A DNA stretch of 64,000 bases from Pyropia haitanensis. Taxonomy: Eukaryota > Rhodophyta > Bangiophyceae > Bangiales > Bangiaceae. Made by a program: the position numbers and the translations under genes. Under the pieces are notes generated by a model that was not told the DNA's origin, made no database searches, and saw only the letters and a program-made list of their open reading frames with translations. Positions 19,669 through 31,657 of this stretch are shown here, one piece after another. The stretch covers positions 2,072,623 to 2,136,622 of the forward strand of contig SDUX01000001.1 in the NCBI GenBank assembly GCA_008729055.1. The letters are read 5' to 3'. The first letter of the stretch is position 1. Every line of letters starts with the position of its first letter.

Positions 19669-21588
19669 TCACGCCGCGGACGCTGCCATCGGTTGCCCCT
19701 CTTGGGCCTGCCAGTACGCGTCACGGTCGGCGGCGCCACGGTGGCGGCCTCGCCGGAACGCCAGACCCCCCACCACCGCCACCAGCGCGAGCGCCGCCAA
19801 GCACCCAATGACAATGCCGGCAACGCCGCCGCCCGACAAGCCGCCCCCATCGTCGTCGCCGCTCGTGCCTCCACCGCCGGTACCCCCCCCACCGCCGCCC
19901 GCGTCGGGGCCGCCCACCACCGCCACGGACCGGGCGACGACGCCCGTCGCGGCCGGGAGGGCGGCGTCCAGGGCGCGCACAATGGCGGCGCCCAGCGCGT
20001 CGGCCGAGTCATTTGCCACCGGACCCGCCCGGCGGGCGCGGACGGTGAGGTCGACGGCGTCCGCGGGCATGTCCTCGGGGGGGGTGTCGAAAAAGACCTC
20101 CACCTCTGCGGCTGACACGTTGGCCTCGGCGGCCAGCTCTGGGTACACCCGCGACGCGAGGTCGTCCTCCACGTCCCACCGGCTGAGGCCGCCCATCACC
20201 CGTACGACCGTGTCCACGTACACCGACGGCGGGACGGGGTCGACGGGCAGGGTCGCGTGGGGGCACGTCAGGTTGGACGCCCGCCCCGCCGAGTAGTAAA
20301 AGTTGAACGAGCCGGGGATGGCAGCGGTCGGGTGGGCAAGGCGCACCAAGTCAGCTAGCACCTTGTCGGGGCGCACGGCCCCCTCCTCAAAGTAGTTGTT
20401 TGCTGTGCCATCAGGCGACACCTCCCGCTGGTTAATCCACACCTGCCCGCAGCGGACTGCCTCGAGGCGGGAAAAGGCCAGCTCGGTCTGGGTGGCGTTG
20501 GCCGCCAGCAGCTCGTCGAGGGTGAGGTCGGGGGAGCCCGGGAAGAGCCCCGCGTTGATCCACAAGTCCGCACTGCCAAAGTCCGCCACCGTCGCGGGGA
20601 GGTCCAGGCTGGTGGCGACGGTCGCGTTGTCGGACTGGTACCGATGGTCAAGGTTTGCATCGGCCATCAGCGCCGCCGCATAGGAGCGCTCTGCCGGCTG
20701 CGTCCACGAGTCGCCGAAAGGAAACCCAACGAGGACCGACGGCCGCCGCACCGCGGCCGCCGCAGCCGCCATGGACGCCTCGTACGATGAGCGGATAAAC
20801 GCAAACGCGGTGTTGCCCTGTGTCGGCCGGTCGGTGAGTAGGGCCAGGAACTGGACATACTCGGCGCGCCCGAGAGGGGTGAGCTCGAGGAGCTCCCCGA
20901 CGCTCACAAACGGGACCGCGTTCCCCGTCTCATTGACAAACCTGCCACGGTCCCGTGACGGTACCAGCGCGAGCAGTGGACCGCGACCATCCCCCCCCCC
21001 CGTGACGGTGTTGTTTAGCAGCTGCGTATAGTCCGCGCTAAACACGGACGGGTCCGTGACGAGGGAGCGGGTCAGGCCCGCCTCGACTCGCCGCCGCACC
21101 GTCGGCGAGTAGGTGACAAAGACGTTGCCAATGACCGCCACCCGGTCCAGGGCGCTGACCTCCGTGGCCAGCTGGGAGAGCGTGGAAGTGTCGCCCACAT
21201 AGAGCCGCGCGGGAGGGACGGCCACGACCGTCCGCCCGCCGGCGGGGGCCACCCCGACACACCCGCACCGCACAAAGCGGTACCGGAGGGGGGGCTCCCC
21301 CTCGTCAACGGTCACGTCGATATCGGCATAGACGGGGGTGTAGGCGAGGTTGGTGAGCGTCGTCGAGTGGCGGATGGGGTCAATCTTGGTCGGGAAGAGG
21401 TCCACCGACCCGTCGCAGGTGGCGACGGGCGATAGGCACTCCTGCGCCGCCGCCAGGCGGGCCGCCGCCGCCGCCACCACCACCGCCGTCGCCACCACCG
21501 CCAGCGCAGCGGTGGGCCGGCGGCCACGGCGAGCGTGGGGGGCTCGTCGCTGGGGGGAGGGGAGGGGGGAGGACGTGCCACGCTCCAT
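19669..21588 (-). CDS. Extracellular periplasmic-binding-protein-fold receptor with C-terminal membrane anchor (CBA1-like?)
   Basis: 639 residues, intronless. After a basic N-terminus an Ala/Val-rich signal segment (ALAVVATAVVVAAAAARLAAA) is followed by a large extracellular domain with several N-glycosylation sequons (NNT, NET, NAT, NLT, NVS). A Gly/Ser/Asp linker and one transmembrane helix (GVAGIVIGCLAALALVAVVGGLAF) precede a short basic tail. The fold resembles class III bacterial binding proteins of the BtuF/TroA kind: a proximal lobe with RTVVAVPPARLYVGDTSTLS, a long linking helix around AEYVQFLALLTDRPTQGN, and a distal lobe with SVLVGFPFGDSWTQ and LWINAGLFPG. This layout matches the algal cobalamin-acquisition protein CBA1. 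An iron or other metal-chelate receptor is the alternative; the ligand is inferred, not shown. Confidence 0.6.
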   Translation of the reverse strand: MERGTSSPLPSPQRRAPHARRGRRPTAALAVVATAVVVAAAAARLAAAQECLSPVATCDGSVDLFPTKIDPIRHSTTLTNLAYTPVYADIDVTVDEGEPPLRYRFVRCGCVGVAPAGGRTVVAVPPARLYVGDTSTLSQLATEVSALDRVAVIGNVFVTYSPTVRRRVEAGLTRSLVTDPSVFSADYTQLLNNTVTGGGDGRGPLLALVPSRDRGRFVNETGNAVPFVSVGELLELTPLGRAEYVQFLALLTDRPTQGNTAFAFIRSSYEASMAAAAAAVRRPSVLVGFPFGDSWTQPAERSYAAALMADANLDHRYQSDNATVATSLDLPATVADFGSADLWINAGLFPGSPDLTLDELLAANATQTELAFSRLEAVRCGQVWINQREVSPDGTANNYFEEGAVRPDKVLADLVRLAHPTAAIPGSFNFYYSAGRASNLTCPHATLPVDPVPPSVYVDTVVRVMGGLSRWDVEDDLASRVYPELAAEANVSAAEVEVFFDTPPEDMPADAVDLTVRARRAGPVANDSADALGAAIVRALDAALPAATGVVARSVAVVGGPDAGGGGGGTGGGGTSGDDDGGGLSGGGVAGIVIGCLAALALVAVVGGLAFRRGRHRGAADRDAYWQAQEGQPMAASAA

Positions 21589-24500
21589 GTTGAGGGAGAA
21601 GGGGCGGGGGGCGGGGGGGGGCAGGAGAGGAGGACGACGAGTGCAGGCGGGGTGGTGCGTGGCGGGTGGGCAGGGGGTGGCGGCTCCTGAGAAACGGCTC
21701 GGGCGCGACTAGGGGACGTCAGCAGCGTCGGGGAGGTTGCCTCCAAGGACCGCGCCCGGCGAGGTGGCCGACCCCGCGACCGCAGCGCACCGCTCCGGTG
21801 GCCGGATGGATTGTCAGTGCGATGTCACGCCGGCGGCGGCGACGGCGGTACAGTCCTCCCGTGACACGCGCCGTGCCGTAGAGCGCCGCACTCGACGCCC
21901 GCCGGCCGGCGATGCCGCCGGTGCCGCCGCAAGGGATTGCTGCTGGCGTGGGGGGGAGGTGAGCCAGGAAAACACGCAATCCTCGACAGGGATTGCGGCG
22001 AGCGGGATGGTCGGATAAAGGGCGGGGGAGGACGCGGTGGGGGGCAGGACACCGAGTCGATACGCGGGTGGTCGCCGCCCAACCAACCAGCGGCCGCCCG
22101 CAATCCGCCGCGGGCACCTGTTTGGAAGCTACGGACTCGCCGCGTGGGGGTGGTGGCGAGCCGGGTGCCCGCCGGTCGACCACTGGGTGTGACAGTGCTC
22201 ATCGCAGGCCAGGCCAGGCCACCTGGGGGGGATCCCTGCCACGGCCGCCGAGGCGGACACAACAGCCCATCCGAGAGGCCGCCGCGGCGCCCGGGCACCG
22301 CCACTGCGCCCGAGATCAAGGCCTGGCAAGCCTGCAGGCCAGGCGGGCGGCGGTGCCGACCACGCCTCGTTCCTTGGTTCCGCCTCCCCACGTGCGCGCA
22401 GGGAGCGCTCCGGGACGGGAGGTCTCGCTCCGCGCAGCGGGGACAAGACTGTGTACCTTGTCGCCGATTTGACCTGTTCTGGTCTATTCGACTCCTGCTC
22501 GTGTGTCTGCAACGTGGCCCTCAGCGCCCCAGAACGCGGTTCCTCGTGTTCCTGTCGCAGACGCCCAGTGCAGGCGGGCTCGCCCCTGAAGGGGAAGCTG
22601 CGGCGAGTTCCCGTTTTCGGCATAGAGGATCAGAACCACCTCGTCGAGGCGTGTGCGAACGTTTTTTCTTTGCCGGTGCTTGTCACATACGACCATTCTT
22701 GGACCCTGCACCAGAGTACGGTCCCGTGCAGGGCTTGCTCTCTAAAGTGCACGACGTGGTCTTCAAATGTTTCGTAAATGCGAAAAGTCTGTTTGATTGC
22801 GTGCCGCCGTTCAGAAGACATCGTGCATTGGTGCAGTGCCATGCAGGACATCTGCATGCACACGTTTGCCTCTGCTCGTGTTCTGTACGAAGGAGTTTTC
22901 TGTTTCAAGCAGGAGGCGAGCCCAGCATGCGATGCGTGCTCAGAAGCACGCGTATGTATGCTTCAGCAGCCGAGTCGCTCACTTCTCCGTGAGTTGCAAC
23001 ATTTCTATGCACGCTCACTGCACGGAACGTCGGCTAGCGGTGCAGACGTCATGCAAGAGTGCTCGTGCACCGGGTGCATTTCTCGTGACCATCTGCAACG
23101 GCATGGTACCCGCATAGCATTTCCAAGGGGCAAAGTGTCGCGCACGGTGCATGGTTTCCGTGCACCGTATCCACTGAACAGGGTCGTGCAACACGCCCTG
23201 GCACGCCAAAAACACGAATTTGGGCTCGCGTATGGTACACGGCCTACTAGGAGGCCCTGCTGCGCCGGCCATCCCTTTCGTGGAGCCCGCCGACCACTGG
23301 CCAACGAACTGGCGGCACGTGGCGACCAAGCGGCACTGGCCGCTGGCGAGGGTCAACAGGATGTTGCCGACAGGTTTGAGCCGCCGCTGTCAGCTCGGGA
23401 GACTGCGGTGGCAGTCTGGCCCTGCTCCCAGCCGCTTCTCCCTGACCAGCACGCCCGGTGCCGTCCCCCGCTAGCGTTTGTGCTGCCCGCCGCCTTCACC
23501 TGGCCAGGTCGACCCGGCCTCTGCAGAGCTCCAGCTGGGCGGCTGGCGTCCGGTCACCCCCCCCCCACTCGAACCACCTTGCCCCCTCCATCGCGGCGGC
23601 GACAGAGCGCCGCTGCCTTGCGTCCGCGTACCGCATTAGCGGCGGCGGCCCGGTGTATTCCCGCGACCCGAAACATTCCCGACTGTCGGTCTGTGACTCT
23701 GTCCTCCCTCTCCCCTTCCTCGCGGCCACTAACCTCCCCCCCTCGTATGGAATTGTGTGCGCGATGGCCGCCTCAACGCGGCCCGCGGGCTTCCCGTCTA
23801 CGCCCGCCAGATGCGGCGGGTTGGTGCGCTGTGGCGGCAGGGCTGCATGGCCCGCCCCGCTTGATGGGTGCACGCCCCAGCCGCTGGATGGCTGTGGCCG
23901 CGCCTGTCCGAACGACCCACGGAGTCGCCGGCAAGCAGCTCTCCCCCCCCCGTTCGCCTCGGCTACAGGAGCGTCGTCAAGTACGCGGCAGTCGCGGCAG
24001 GCGTCGTCGGGGCGGCAACAAGACAGTAACTAACTTTATTACAGCACAGGGTACAAATCGTAGAAATTATTCAACAAAATACAAAGGCTAGTTTCACCGG
24101 ACACGACGCGGGCCACGTTGCCTTTGGCCGACAAGGTGCGGGCGAGGCCCCCTCTGGATTGTTGCCCACTGCGTCTGTGCCGTGACAGCACCACCCTTCA
24201 GTGGGCCCCGACCGATGGGCCATCCATCCAATGATAGCATCGACACACACCAGACAGCCAGTGCCCTCAGCGGGGGAAGCGTGAACGTATCCCTACTTCT
24301 GGTTGATCAAACAGCTCACGGCCGAGGCGTGGCCGCCAGTATCGCTGCGAGGGCAGCGGTGCCGACAATGCATGGCTCCAAATGACACCCCAACGTTCCG
24401 GGGCCGTCCCGTCGAAGGCCCCCCTTCGATAGCGGAGCCACCTCCGTCCCCCTCCACACACTTCTCGACCCCACACGCTCCTGGAGCCAAATGAAGCATA

Positions 24501-25498
24501 ACGGCTGCCTTTGCTACGGATCAGCAGACCCGTCAATACGCTGGCCGCACCCCCTTTTCACGTACAGCTCAGCGAGCACACTCAGGCGACGTTTCCTTCC
24601 TGTGTCCATCAGTGAGCGACCCCAGCTTGCCCAGTCGGAGGTTTTGACCCCGCCTGACCTGGGTCTGCGCCCCATGAATGGGGTACAGGGTGTACAACTC
24701 GGCTGCAGAACGACGTCCCCTGTCGTACGTATCCCCTTGTAGAGGCACCATGTGCCTGGCCTCGGTGCCGACATCCGCCGCTCTGCGCACTCGCCCTGCA
24801 ACGACGTCCCGGTTTGACGGTGTCGCGTCACACGAGCCCCACACGTCGTCCCCCGGGACAAAAAAAGCTCACAACTGCCGCCCCGTCGTCCCGCGCGCCA
24901 CAGAGTCGGCTGCCCTCGTCGCATTGACACTTTGGGCCTTACTCGAGGAGGCCTCGAGGAGTGGTGTGCCGACGGGGGTCCGCGCGAGGGGGGGTTGACG
25001 TAGCTCCGTCAACTATCCTACGCGGAACGGCTCGTCATGGATGACCGCTCGTCCCTTCCGCCCCTGCATCGGATGGCGAGTCGGCCGTGTGGATGGCGCG
25101 AGGGATGCTCCGGGGCGTGGATGAGGGGGGGGGGAGGGTCGACAGGCGGCGCCCCGGGCGGCGCTGCGCTACGCTGTGGGCCCCGCTCTGAGGGCTGGCG
25201 CCCGGCGCGTGGCAGGGTTGGTAGCAAGTGGGGCCTCCATTGATCAATTGGCGGTGGTTCGGTCGGCCGCCTGCTGGGTGTGGCGCCGGCGTGCGCTTGT
25301 GTCTACCGCTCGGGCATCTACAAAAGGAGACCAAGCAGTCGGCGGTGGGCGTCCGCAAGGCGTCCAAACCTAGCGCCCCTCACATGCTCCGCCGTACCCG
25401 CTCGACCTCCCTCCCTCTTTCTTAACTACTGGTTGCTCGTCGTGCTTGGTCATCCCTTCACCGTCTTGTCGCTCCGGGACGAGGGCCCTCCTCTCATC
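21589..25498. other. 3.9-kb intergenic region with a TGCA-rich island
   Basis: No family-recognisable gene. 21.6-22.4 kb is the receptor promoter side. 22508-23190 is a lower-GC island enriched in TGCA (listed separately). 23.2-24.0 kb is ordinary GC-rich sequence. At 24035-24040 the minus strand reads AATAAA within an AT-rich 80-base patch (24020-24100), a possible poly(A) signal for an unrecognised minus-strand transcript from 24.1-25.0 kb. Open frames up to 437 codons occur here but lack a signature. Confidence 0.5.
22508..23190. repeat. TGCA-enriched island
   Basis: I count 21 TGCA tetramers in 683 bp, often in wider words such as GTGCAC, CTGCATGCAC and CCGTGCA, against two or three expected by chance. 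The word is palindromic, so the enrichment is strand-neutral. No period or tandem unit is evident. Confidence 0.6.
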
Positions 25499-26089
25499 AT
25501 GATGACCAAGGTTCTTCTTGCAGCCCTGGCGGTGGTGGCCTCCGTTGCCTCGACGGCCACTGCCGCCCCCTCCCTTATCGTTCCCGCCTCCCCCTCCCTG
25601 TCCGTGGCCTCCCCCCTTTCGACGGGCGTGCTGCCGACGTCTACCCGGCCCGCCGCGCAGCTGGTCAAGCTGGCATTTTGGGAGCTGAAGTCGCTCGCGA
25701 CATTGGACAAGCCGCCATGTGAGCTCCTCATCTCGGACCACGTCTTTGCGAGCCGCCGCGCCGGCGGCAAGCCCCGCCTGCGGTTTGTTGTGCGCACCGA
25801 CGTGACGCTGCGGGTGGGCGACAACAAGAAGACCTTTGACCTGCGCTCGTCGTGCCTCCGCGCCGACGAGCACGCGCCGTTTGTTTGCCACGAGACGTAC
25901 GTGCGGGACTGGCCGTCGTTTTGCCGCGCCCACCCCGAGTCGTCGCTGTGCCGGGACCACGTCGCCGTCAACGGGCGGATCGCACACACGGTGCGCCACG
26001 CCCTGCCGCACCTGCCCGCCGTGTGCGCGGGCCTGCCCCACTACCCGACGGAGACGCCGCCGCCGATGGCATCGCCGGTGCCCATCTAA
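25499..26089 (+). CDS. Small secreted protein, family unknown
   Basis: 196 residues from two adjacent ATGs. The signal peptide is clear: MMTKVLLAALAVVASVASTATAA, with cleavage likely after ATA or TAA. A Ser/Pro-rich segment follows, then a compact domain with mixed strands and helices (AQLVKLAFWELKSLATLDK, LRFVVRTDVTLRVGDNKK) and six Cys (PPCELL, SSCLRA, VCHE, FCRA, LCRD, VCAG) that could form three disulfides. It ends in a Pro-rich tail. Composition is typical of expressed genes nearby, and there are no homopolymer interruptions. I do not recognise the family; an extracellular or cell-wall role is inferred only from the signal peptide and cysteines. Confidence 0.65.
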   Translation: MMTKVLLAALAVVASVASTATAAPSLIVPASPSLSVASPLSTGVLPTSTRPAAQLVKLAFWELKSLATLDKPPCELLISDHVFASRRAGGKPRLRFVVRTDVTLRVGDNKKTFDLRSSCLRADEHAPFVCHETYVRDWPSFCRAHPESSLCRDHVAVNGRIAHTVRHALPHLPAVCAGLPHYPTETPPPMASPVPI

Positions 26090-28149
26090 GCGGCGTTATG
26101 AGGGAGAGGATAGGGCAAGGTGTCGATGGATGCGTCGGCTCCCAGAGCTACAAGTGTGTCACATTTTTCGTTGTCTGTGAGGGGAGGGAGAACCGCGCGT
26201 GTTCTGTGCGCCACACGGAGGCACACACTAAAAAACAAACTGGAGCTCTGAAAGACTGTGCGCCCACCTAGGGGGCCCGTCGCACCATGCCACTGTGGCA
26301 GGCTCCGTCAACGGCGCGGCGGCAAACCAAGAGGGTTCTGGGGCCCAACCGTGGACGCCTCCGCCACGCCCTGACCTCGGGCAAACAGCCGCTCACTGCG
26401 GGGCGATGCATCTGTCCCTCTCACACAAGGCCCGACGACGCCCCGACGGATAAGCAGGGGGGGGCGGACGGGGGGGTTGTGTGCGCCGGTGGCGTCCGAG
26501 GTGTCGATGGTGTCGGTGGTGTGGCAGGGGTGGCGGCAGCGGCGGCGACGGCGGTGGGCGTGGCTGCCGCCACGGTGCCACTGGCAGGTACAGCGGCGGC
26601 GGAGCGGCGGCGCCCCCCAGCGCACCATCACCCCCTCCTCACCGCTGCTATGACCGGCAGCGCGGCCGCCGTCGCGGCCACGCCCCAGTCGGCCGCCGCG
26701 GTGCCAACGTGGGCTGACCGCGGTCCGGGGGACACACGCGTCCTGGCGTCTTGCAAGGATCCAACTGCTACTTCCGAGGCGCGAGCCGCTTTCATGACAC
26801 CTCTGCGAATGACGCGAGCCTTCTGAAAAGTGTTTGGGTTCTTCCCCCACCACGGCCTCGTGCGGACGGGTGCCGTGTCTCAAGAAAACACCAAAGTATA
26901 ATCTACTTGAAAGATGCCGGTGCGTTCCTCAAAATATAGCAACGTGGCCGACCCGGTGTCCTCCGCGTCGGGCGTGTTACCCGACCCACAATTACAAAGG
27001 TTTGCGTGTTGCAATTCCATCTCTGGCAGCGATCTCCCGCCGCGCCGTCTTGGTGGGGGTCGACGGGATCCCCCCCGTCCCGCACCCCCCCCACCCCCCG
27101 TCCCCACACCGCGCGGGCGCGCACGCATCGGCCGGTCGAGGGTGCCCCCCCGCCAGCCACCCGTCGCGGCCTGTCCGGTGGGCGCCGCCTCCCACACCGG
27201 CGGGCGGTGGCGGCGCGTCGGTGTCGTCGGCCGGGGAAGGGGGGGGGGGGGGGGGGGCGGTCGTGGGGGGGGGGGGGGGGGTGCCGTCGCGGCCGCCCCA
27301 CCGCTTGGCCGCCGCTGCCGCGCGCCGATTCACCTCGCGCGACGGGCGGCGCCGGCTGGCCGCCGCCGCCGACGCGGCGGCTGGGCGCCCCTCGACGCGC
27401 CCCAGCGTGCCCCGATCTCGCGCCGTTTACACGTGGCATCTCCCCTGCGTGTTCCATAGCGCTGGAGGTGTGGAGTGGGGGGGGCGGGGGGGGGGGGGGG
27501 GGGGGGGGTGCGGAAATTGTTCTCGGCGGCGTCTCCCCCCACCGCCCCCCCCCCCCCCCCCCCCAACCACCCCCGCCGCCCCCACCTCGCTGCTGGTGTG
27601 GGCGTTGCGCCGCCGCCGCCCACCGCTGCCGCCGTTGCCGATCGGCGTGTGGGGCGTGTGCCCGCAGCGCGGGTGCGGGTCTGGGCGGGGGGGGGGGGGG
27701 GCGTGCCGCCGCGGCCGTGTGGGGGGGGGGGGGGGGGAGGGCGGCCGCGGAGGTCGCCGCGTGCCCGCCGCGCGGCGTGCCCGCCGCGCGCCGGTGGCCG
27801 CGGCGGCCGCGGCGCGGCCGGCCGCTCGGGGCGGGAGGTCGCGGCGGCCGCGGCGGCGACAGGCCCCCCCCAGCCCCCACACGCCCCCTCCCCTGGGATA
27901 CGACGGCCGCGAGCAGGGGGTCCGGGGGGGGGGGGGGGGGGGGTGGTGGTCGTCGGGGGGGGGGGGGGAGGAGCGCCCGCCGCGCCGCCGCTGCCCGGCC
28001 GCGGCCGTGTCGCCCCCCGCCGGCGCTGCCGCCGCGGCCCCGGCCGCGCCCGCCGCAGCCGCGCCCGCCGGGTGGTGGTGGCGTGCCGGGGGGGGGGTGC
28101 GCGCCGCCGCCGCCGCGCGGGCCGTGCTGACGCCGCCCGCCGCCGCCGC

Positions 28150-28190
<41 letters not shown>

Positions 28191-28787
28191 GCCACGCCGC
28201 CCCGCCGCCCCGCCGCCGCCGCCGGCACGCGCTGCCGCCGCCGCCGCCGCCGCCGCCGCCGTTGGCACGCGCGCCGCCCGTCGCCGCGGCGGGGGGGAGG
28301 GCGCCGCCGCCCCGCCGGTGGGCGCGGCGGCCGCGGCGGCCGCGCGGCGGCGCACGCGCGGTGCGCCGCCGCGCTGGCCGCGCCCGTGGGGGGAGGGTGG
28401 CCGCGCCGCCGCCGCCGCCGCCGCCGCCGCCGGGTGTCCCGCTGTGGGCGTGTTGGCGCTTGTGCGTGTCCGTCTTGCCCGCCGCGGCCGCCGTGCCAGA
28501 GGGAGGTGGTGGGGGGCGGGGCGGGGCGGGGCGGGGGGGGGGGGGGGGGAGGGGGGTGTGGCGGCACCCGCGGCGGCTGGGGATCGGTCGCTCCTGGGCT
28601 GTCGTGTACGCCTTTGGGGGGGGGCGGGGGGGGGGGGAGTGCGCGGGTGTGGCTGCTGCGTCTGTGGTGGGGGCGGGAGCGGGCGTCGCTAGGTCTTTGA
28701 GGGGAGGGGGGGGGGGCGGCTGGAGATTGCGCCGCCGCCCCTGCCGTCCCCCCGCGGGCGGCGCATTGCCGGCGGGCCGCGGGCACG

Positions 28788-28836
<49 letters not shown>

Positions 28837-29503
28837 GTGTCGGCCGCGCGCGCGGGCGGCCGCGGCGGCGCGGGCCCCCCCCCCCCCCGACGACCGGGCG
28901 GCCGCGCCGCGGTCTGCCGCCGCGCCCCTATGCGCTGCTGAGGTGCGGTCAACCCCCCCCCCCCCCCCGCCCTCCCGCCGCGTCGCTCCCCGCCTCCTCC
29001 CGTGTCCCCCTGCTTCTCCCCCTGTGCCCCGTTGTGGCGATCCGCTCCGTTTTTTTTTTTTTTTTTTTTTTTTTTGTGCCGGTCTTCCCTGCCCTACCCT
29101 GCCGCTACGCCTGTTTCCGTACCGACCGGCCCCCGCTGGCCGTCGCGCCGCCGGCGCCCCCGCCGTGGTCACCGGGCGGGCCCGCGCACGCGCTGCCGGG
29201 GACCGCCGCCGTGGCTGTCGTCGCTCTCGTTGTGCGATTTGTGTGGTTGTGTGTGGGGTGTTGTTGTCGTCGCCACTAGCGCGCGCCGGGGTTTGAGGGG
29301 GGAGGGGGGGGGGGGAAAGGGGGGGCGGCGAGCTGCACGGAGGGAGGGGGGGGGGGGGAGGGGCAGCAGGAAGGCGGGTCCACCACCACCCGCTCTCCCT
29401 CTGCCCTGTGCCGTGCTCGTGTTTTTTTTTTGTTTTTTTTTTGTGGGTGGCTCTCGCCGCCACCCCGCTCGTCTCTGACGCGCCCCTGGCGGCCGCGCCC
29501 GCC

Positions 29504-29561
<58 letters not shown>

Positions 29562-29610
29562 GGTGGCGCCGCCCACCGGCCCGGGCGCGCCGCCCGGCAC
29601 GGCGCATGGC
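26090..29610. other. 3.5-kb low-complexity intergenic region
   Basis: 26.1-26.95 kb is ordinary sequence with no recognised gene. 27.2-29.5 kb is dense in G and C homopolymers (27235-27280, 27475-27510, 27545-27565, 27925-27975), GCC/CCG arrays (28140-28260, 28790-28835) and a 26-base T run (29050-29075). Huge open frames on both strands are by-products of this composition. The last part is the upstream side of the MYB gene, where a GGC array (29505-29560) directly precedes its ATG. Confidence 0.6.
29050..29075 (+). repeat. T26 homopolymer
   Basis: Longest T run in the window, in a GC-rich setting like the T20 run at 8632-8651. Confidence 0.8.
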
Positions 29611-29858
29611 ATGGCGGCGCGGCCGGCCGTCGACGCGCCGGCCACGGCGGCCGCTGCGGGCGGCAGCGGCGGCGGCGGCGGCGGCGGCGGCGCGGGCGGC
29701 GCCGCCGCCGGCGGGGTGCGGCCGGCCGGCGGAGGGGGGGGAGGCGCGGGGGGGGGACCGCCGCCCGCGTCGGTCCTAGCCGCCGCCGTCGCCGCCGGCG
29801 CCCGTCCTGGCGGCGGCGGGGGGGCGGCTGCCGGCGGCGGTGGTGGGGGTGGGGGTGA

Positions 29859-29905
<47 letters not shown>

Positions 29906-30520
29906 GCGGCGGCGGCGGGGGTGGGGAGGGGGGGGGGGGGGCGGACGGACGCCGCTGCCGGCGGCGGCCGCGCACGGCGCGTCGGCCGCCGGCAGCGGCG
30001 CGGGGGCGGCGGCCGCCGCGGCGGCGGCGGCGGGCTCGCAGGCTGCCGCGGGCGGCGTGGGGGGGGGCGCCGCCGCCGCGGCCGCCGCGGCGGCGGCGGC
30101 CGCGCCGCCGCTGGCGCGGCAGCCGCCAGCGGCGGCGGCGGCGGCGGCGGCGGCGGCCGGGGTGCGGGCGGGTGGCGCGGCGGCGGCGGGGCTCCCCCCC
30201 CCCCCCCCCCACCCCCCCCCACCCCCCCCCCCACCCCCCCCCCCGCCGCCACCGCCGCGTCGGTGGCGGCGGCGGCGGCGGCGGCGTCGGCGGCCACGGC
30301 GGCGGCGGCGCTCCCCCCCGAGGAGCTCCTCCGCGTCCGCAAGAGCCTCCTCGACGCGGTCGTTGTGCAGCAGGCCAAGCGGATCACCGAGCTGGAGCGC
30401 AAGCTCGACCGCAAGCGCGCCAAGATCCAGCGCATGAGCGCCGCGCAGGCGTTTGCGAGCGTCTCGGCGGCGCTGCCGGCGCACCTGGCGGCCGCGCCGC
30501 CGGCGGCGGCGCACGCCCAC

Positions 30521-30564
<44 letters not shown>

Positions 30565-31101
30565 AGCCGCAGCCGCGGCGGCTGGGGGGGGGGGGGGGGG
30601 GGGGCGTGCCGCCGCCGGGCCACCCGCACCACCACCCCCACCAGCACCGCCCATCGCCGGGGGGGGGGGGGGGGGGGGGCACCCGCCGCTGTCGCCGGCG
30701 CTGGGGAATGGGCAGGGGAATGGGCACGGGCACGGGCACGGGCACGGGCACGGGCACGGGCACGGGCAGGGCCAAGGGCAGGGGCATGGCCAAGGGCAGG
30801 GGCAGGGTCCAGGGCAGGGCCACGGGGGGTATGGGCAGGGGCACCCGCACGGCCAGGCGCACGGCCAGGCGCACGGCCACGGCCACGGCCACGGGCCCGC
30901 CGCGGCGGCGGCGGCGGCGGCGGCGGCGGCCGCCGCCGCGGCGGGCGCCGCCACCGTCTCGGCGGGCATGATGGGCCTGCCGGGCCTGCCGGCGGGCGCC
31001 GCGTTTCTCGGCGCCGCGATGGACGGCTCGGGGCTGCACCTGCCGCCCGCGGCGCTGCAGCAGCTGGGCACGCCGACGATGCTCCACGGCCCGGGTCTGC
31101 T

Positions 31102-31149
<48 letters not shown>

Positions 31150-31504
31150 CGGTGGCGGCGGCGGTGGCGGCGGCGGTGGCGGCGGCCCGGCCGGCGTCGT
31201 CGGCGTCGCCTCCCCGGGCATGTACGGCGCGCACGTGGGGCGGCTGGCCGGCCACGGCGAGCCGCGGACGCCCGCCCTCGTCGACGCGTACGGCGTGCCG
31301 TCGTCGTCGGGGGTGCCGGCGCCGGCACTCGCCGGCGGCGGTGGCCGCCCCGGGGGGGGGGGGCGGCCGCCGCCGGCCACCCGCCACCGCCGGCCGGCGG
31401 GGGGGGGCGGCCGCCGTGGCGGCCGCCGCCGCAGCGGCAGCGGCGGCGGCGACGGCGGCGGCGGGTGGCGGCGGCGGCGGCTACGTGGCCAAGGCGGAGG
31501 GCGT

Positions 31505-31551
<47 letters not shown>

Positions 31552-31626
31552 GGCTGGTGCCCCCCGGCGCGTACGGCGGCGCGGCGGGCTCGGTGGCGTT
31601 CCCAACGTCGATGGGCCTGCCGGGGC

Positions 31627-31657
<31 letters not shown>

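Noticed and set aside
22778..24091. 437-codon plus-strand open frame
   Set aside because: No domain, odd composition across the TGCA island, and no usable initiation context.
27427..29607. 726-codon minus-strand open frame upstream of the MYB gene
   Set aside because: Entirely homopolymer-driven, with an even longer frame open on the other strand.
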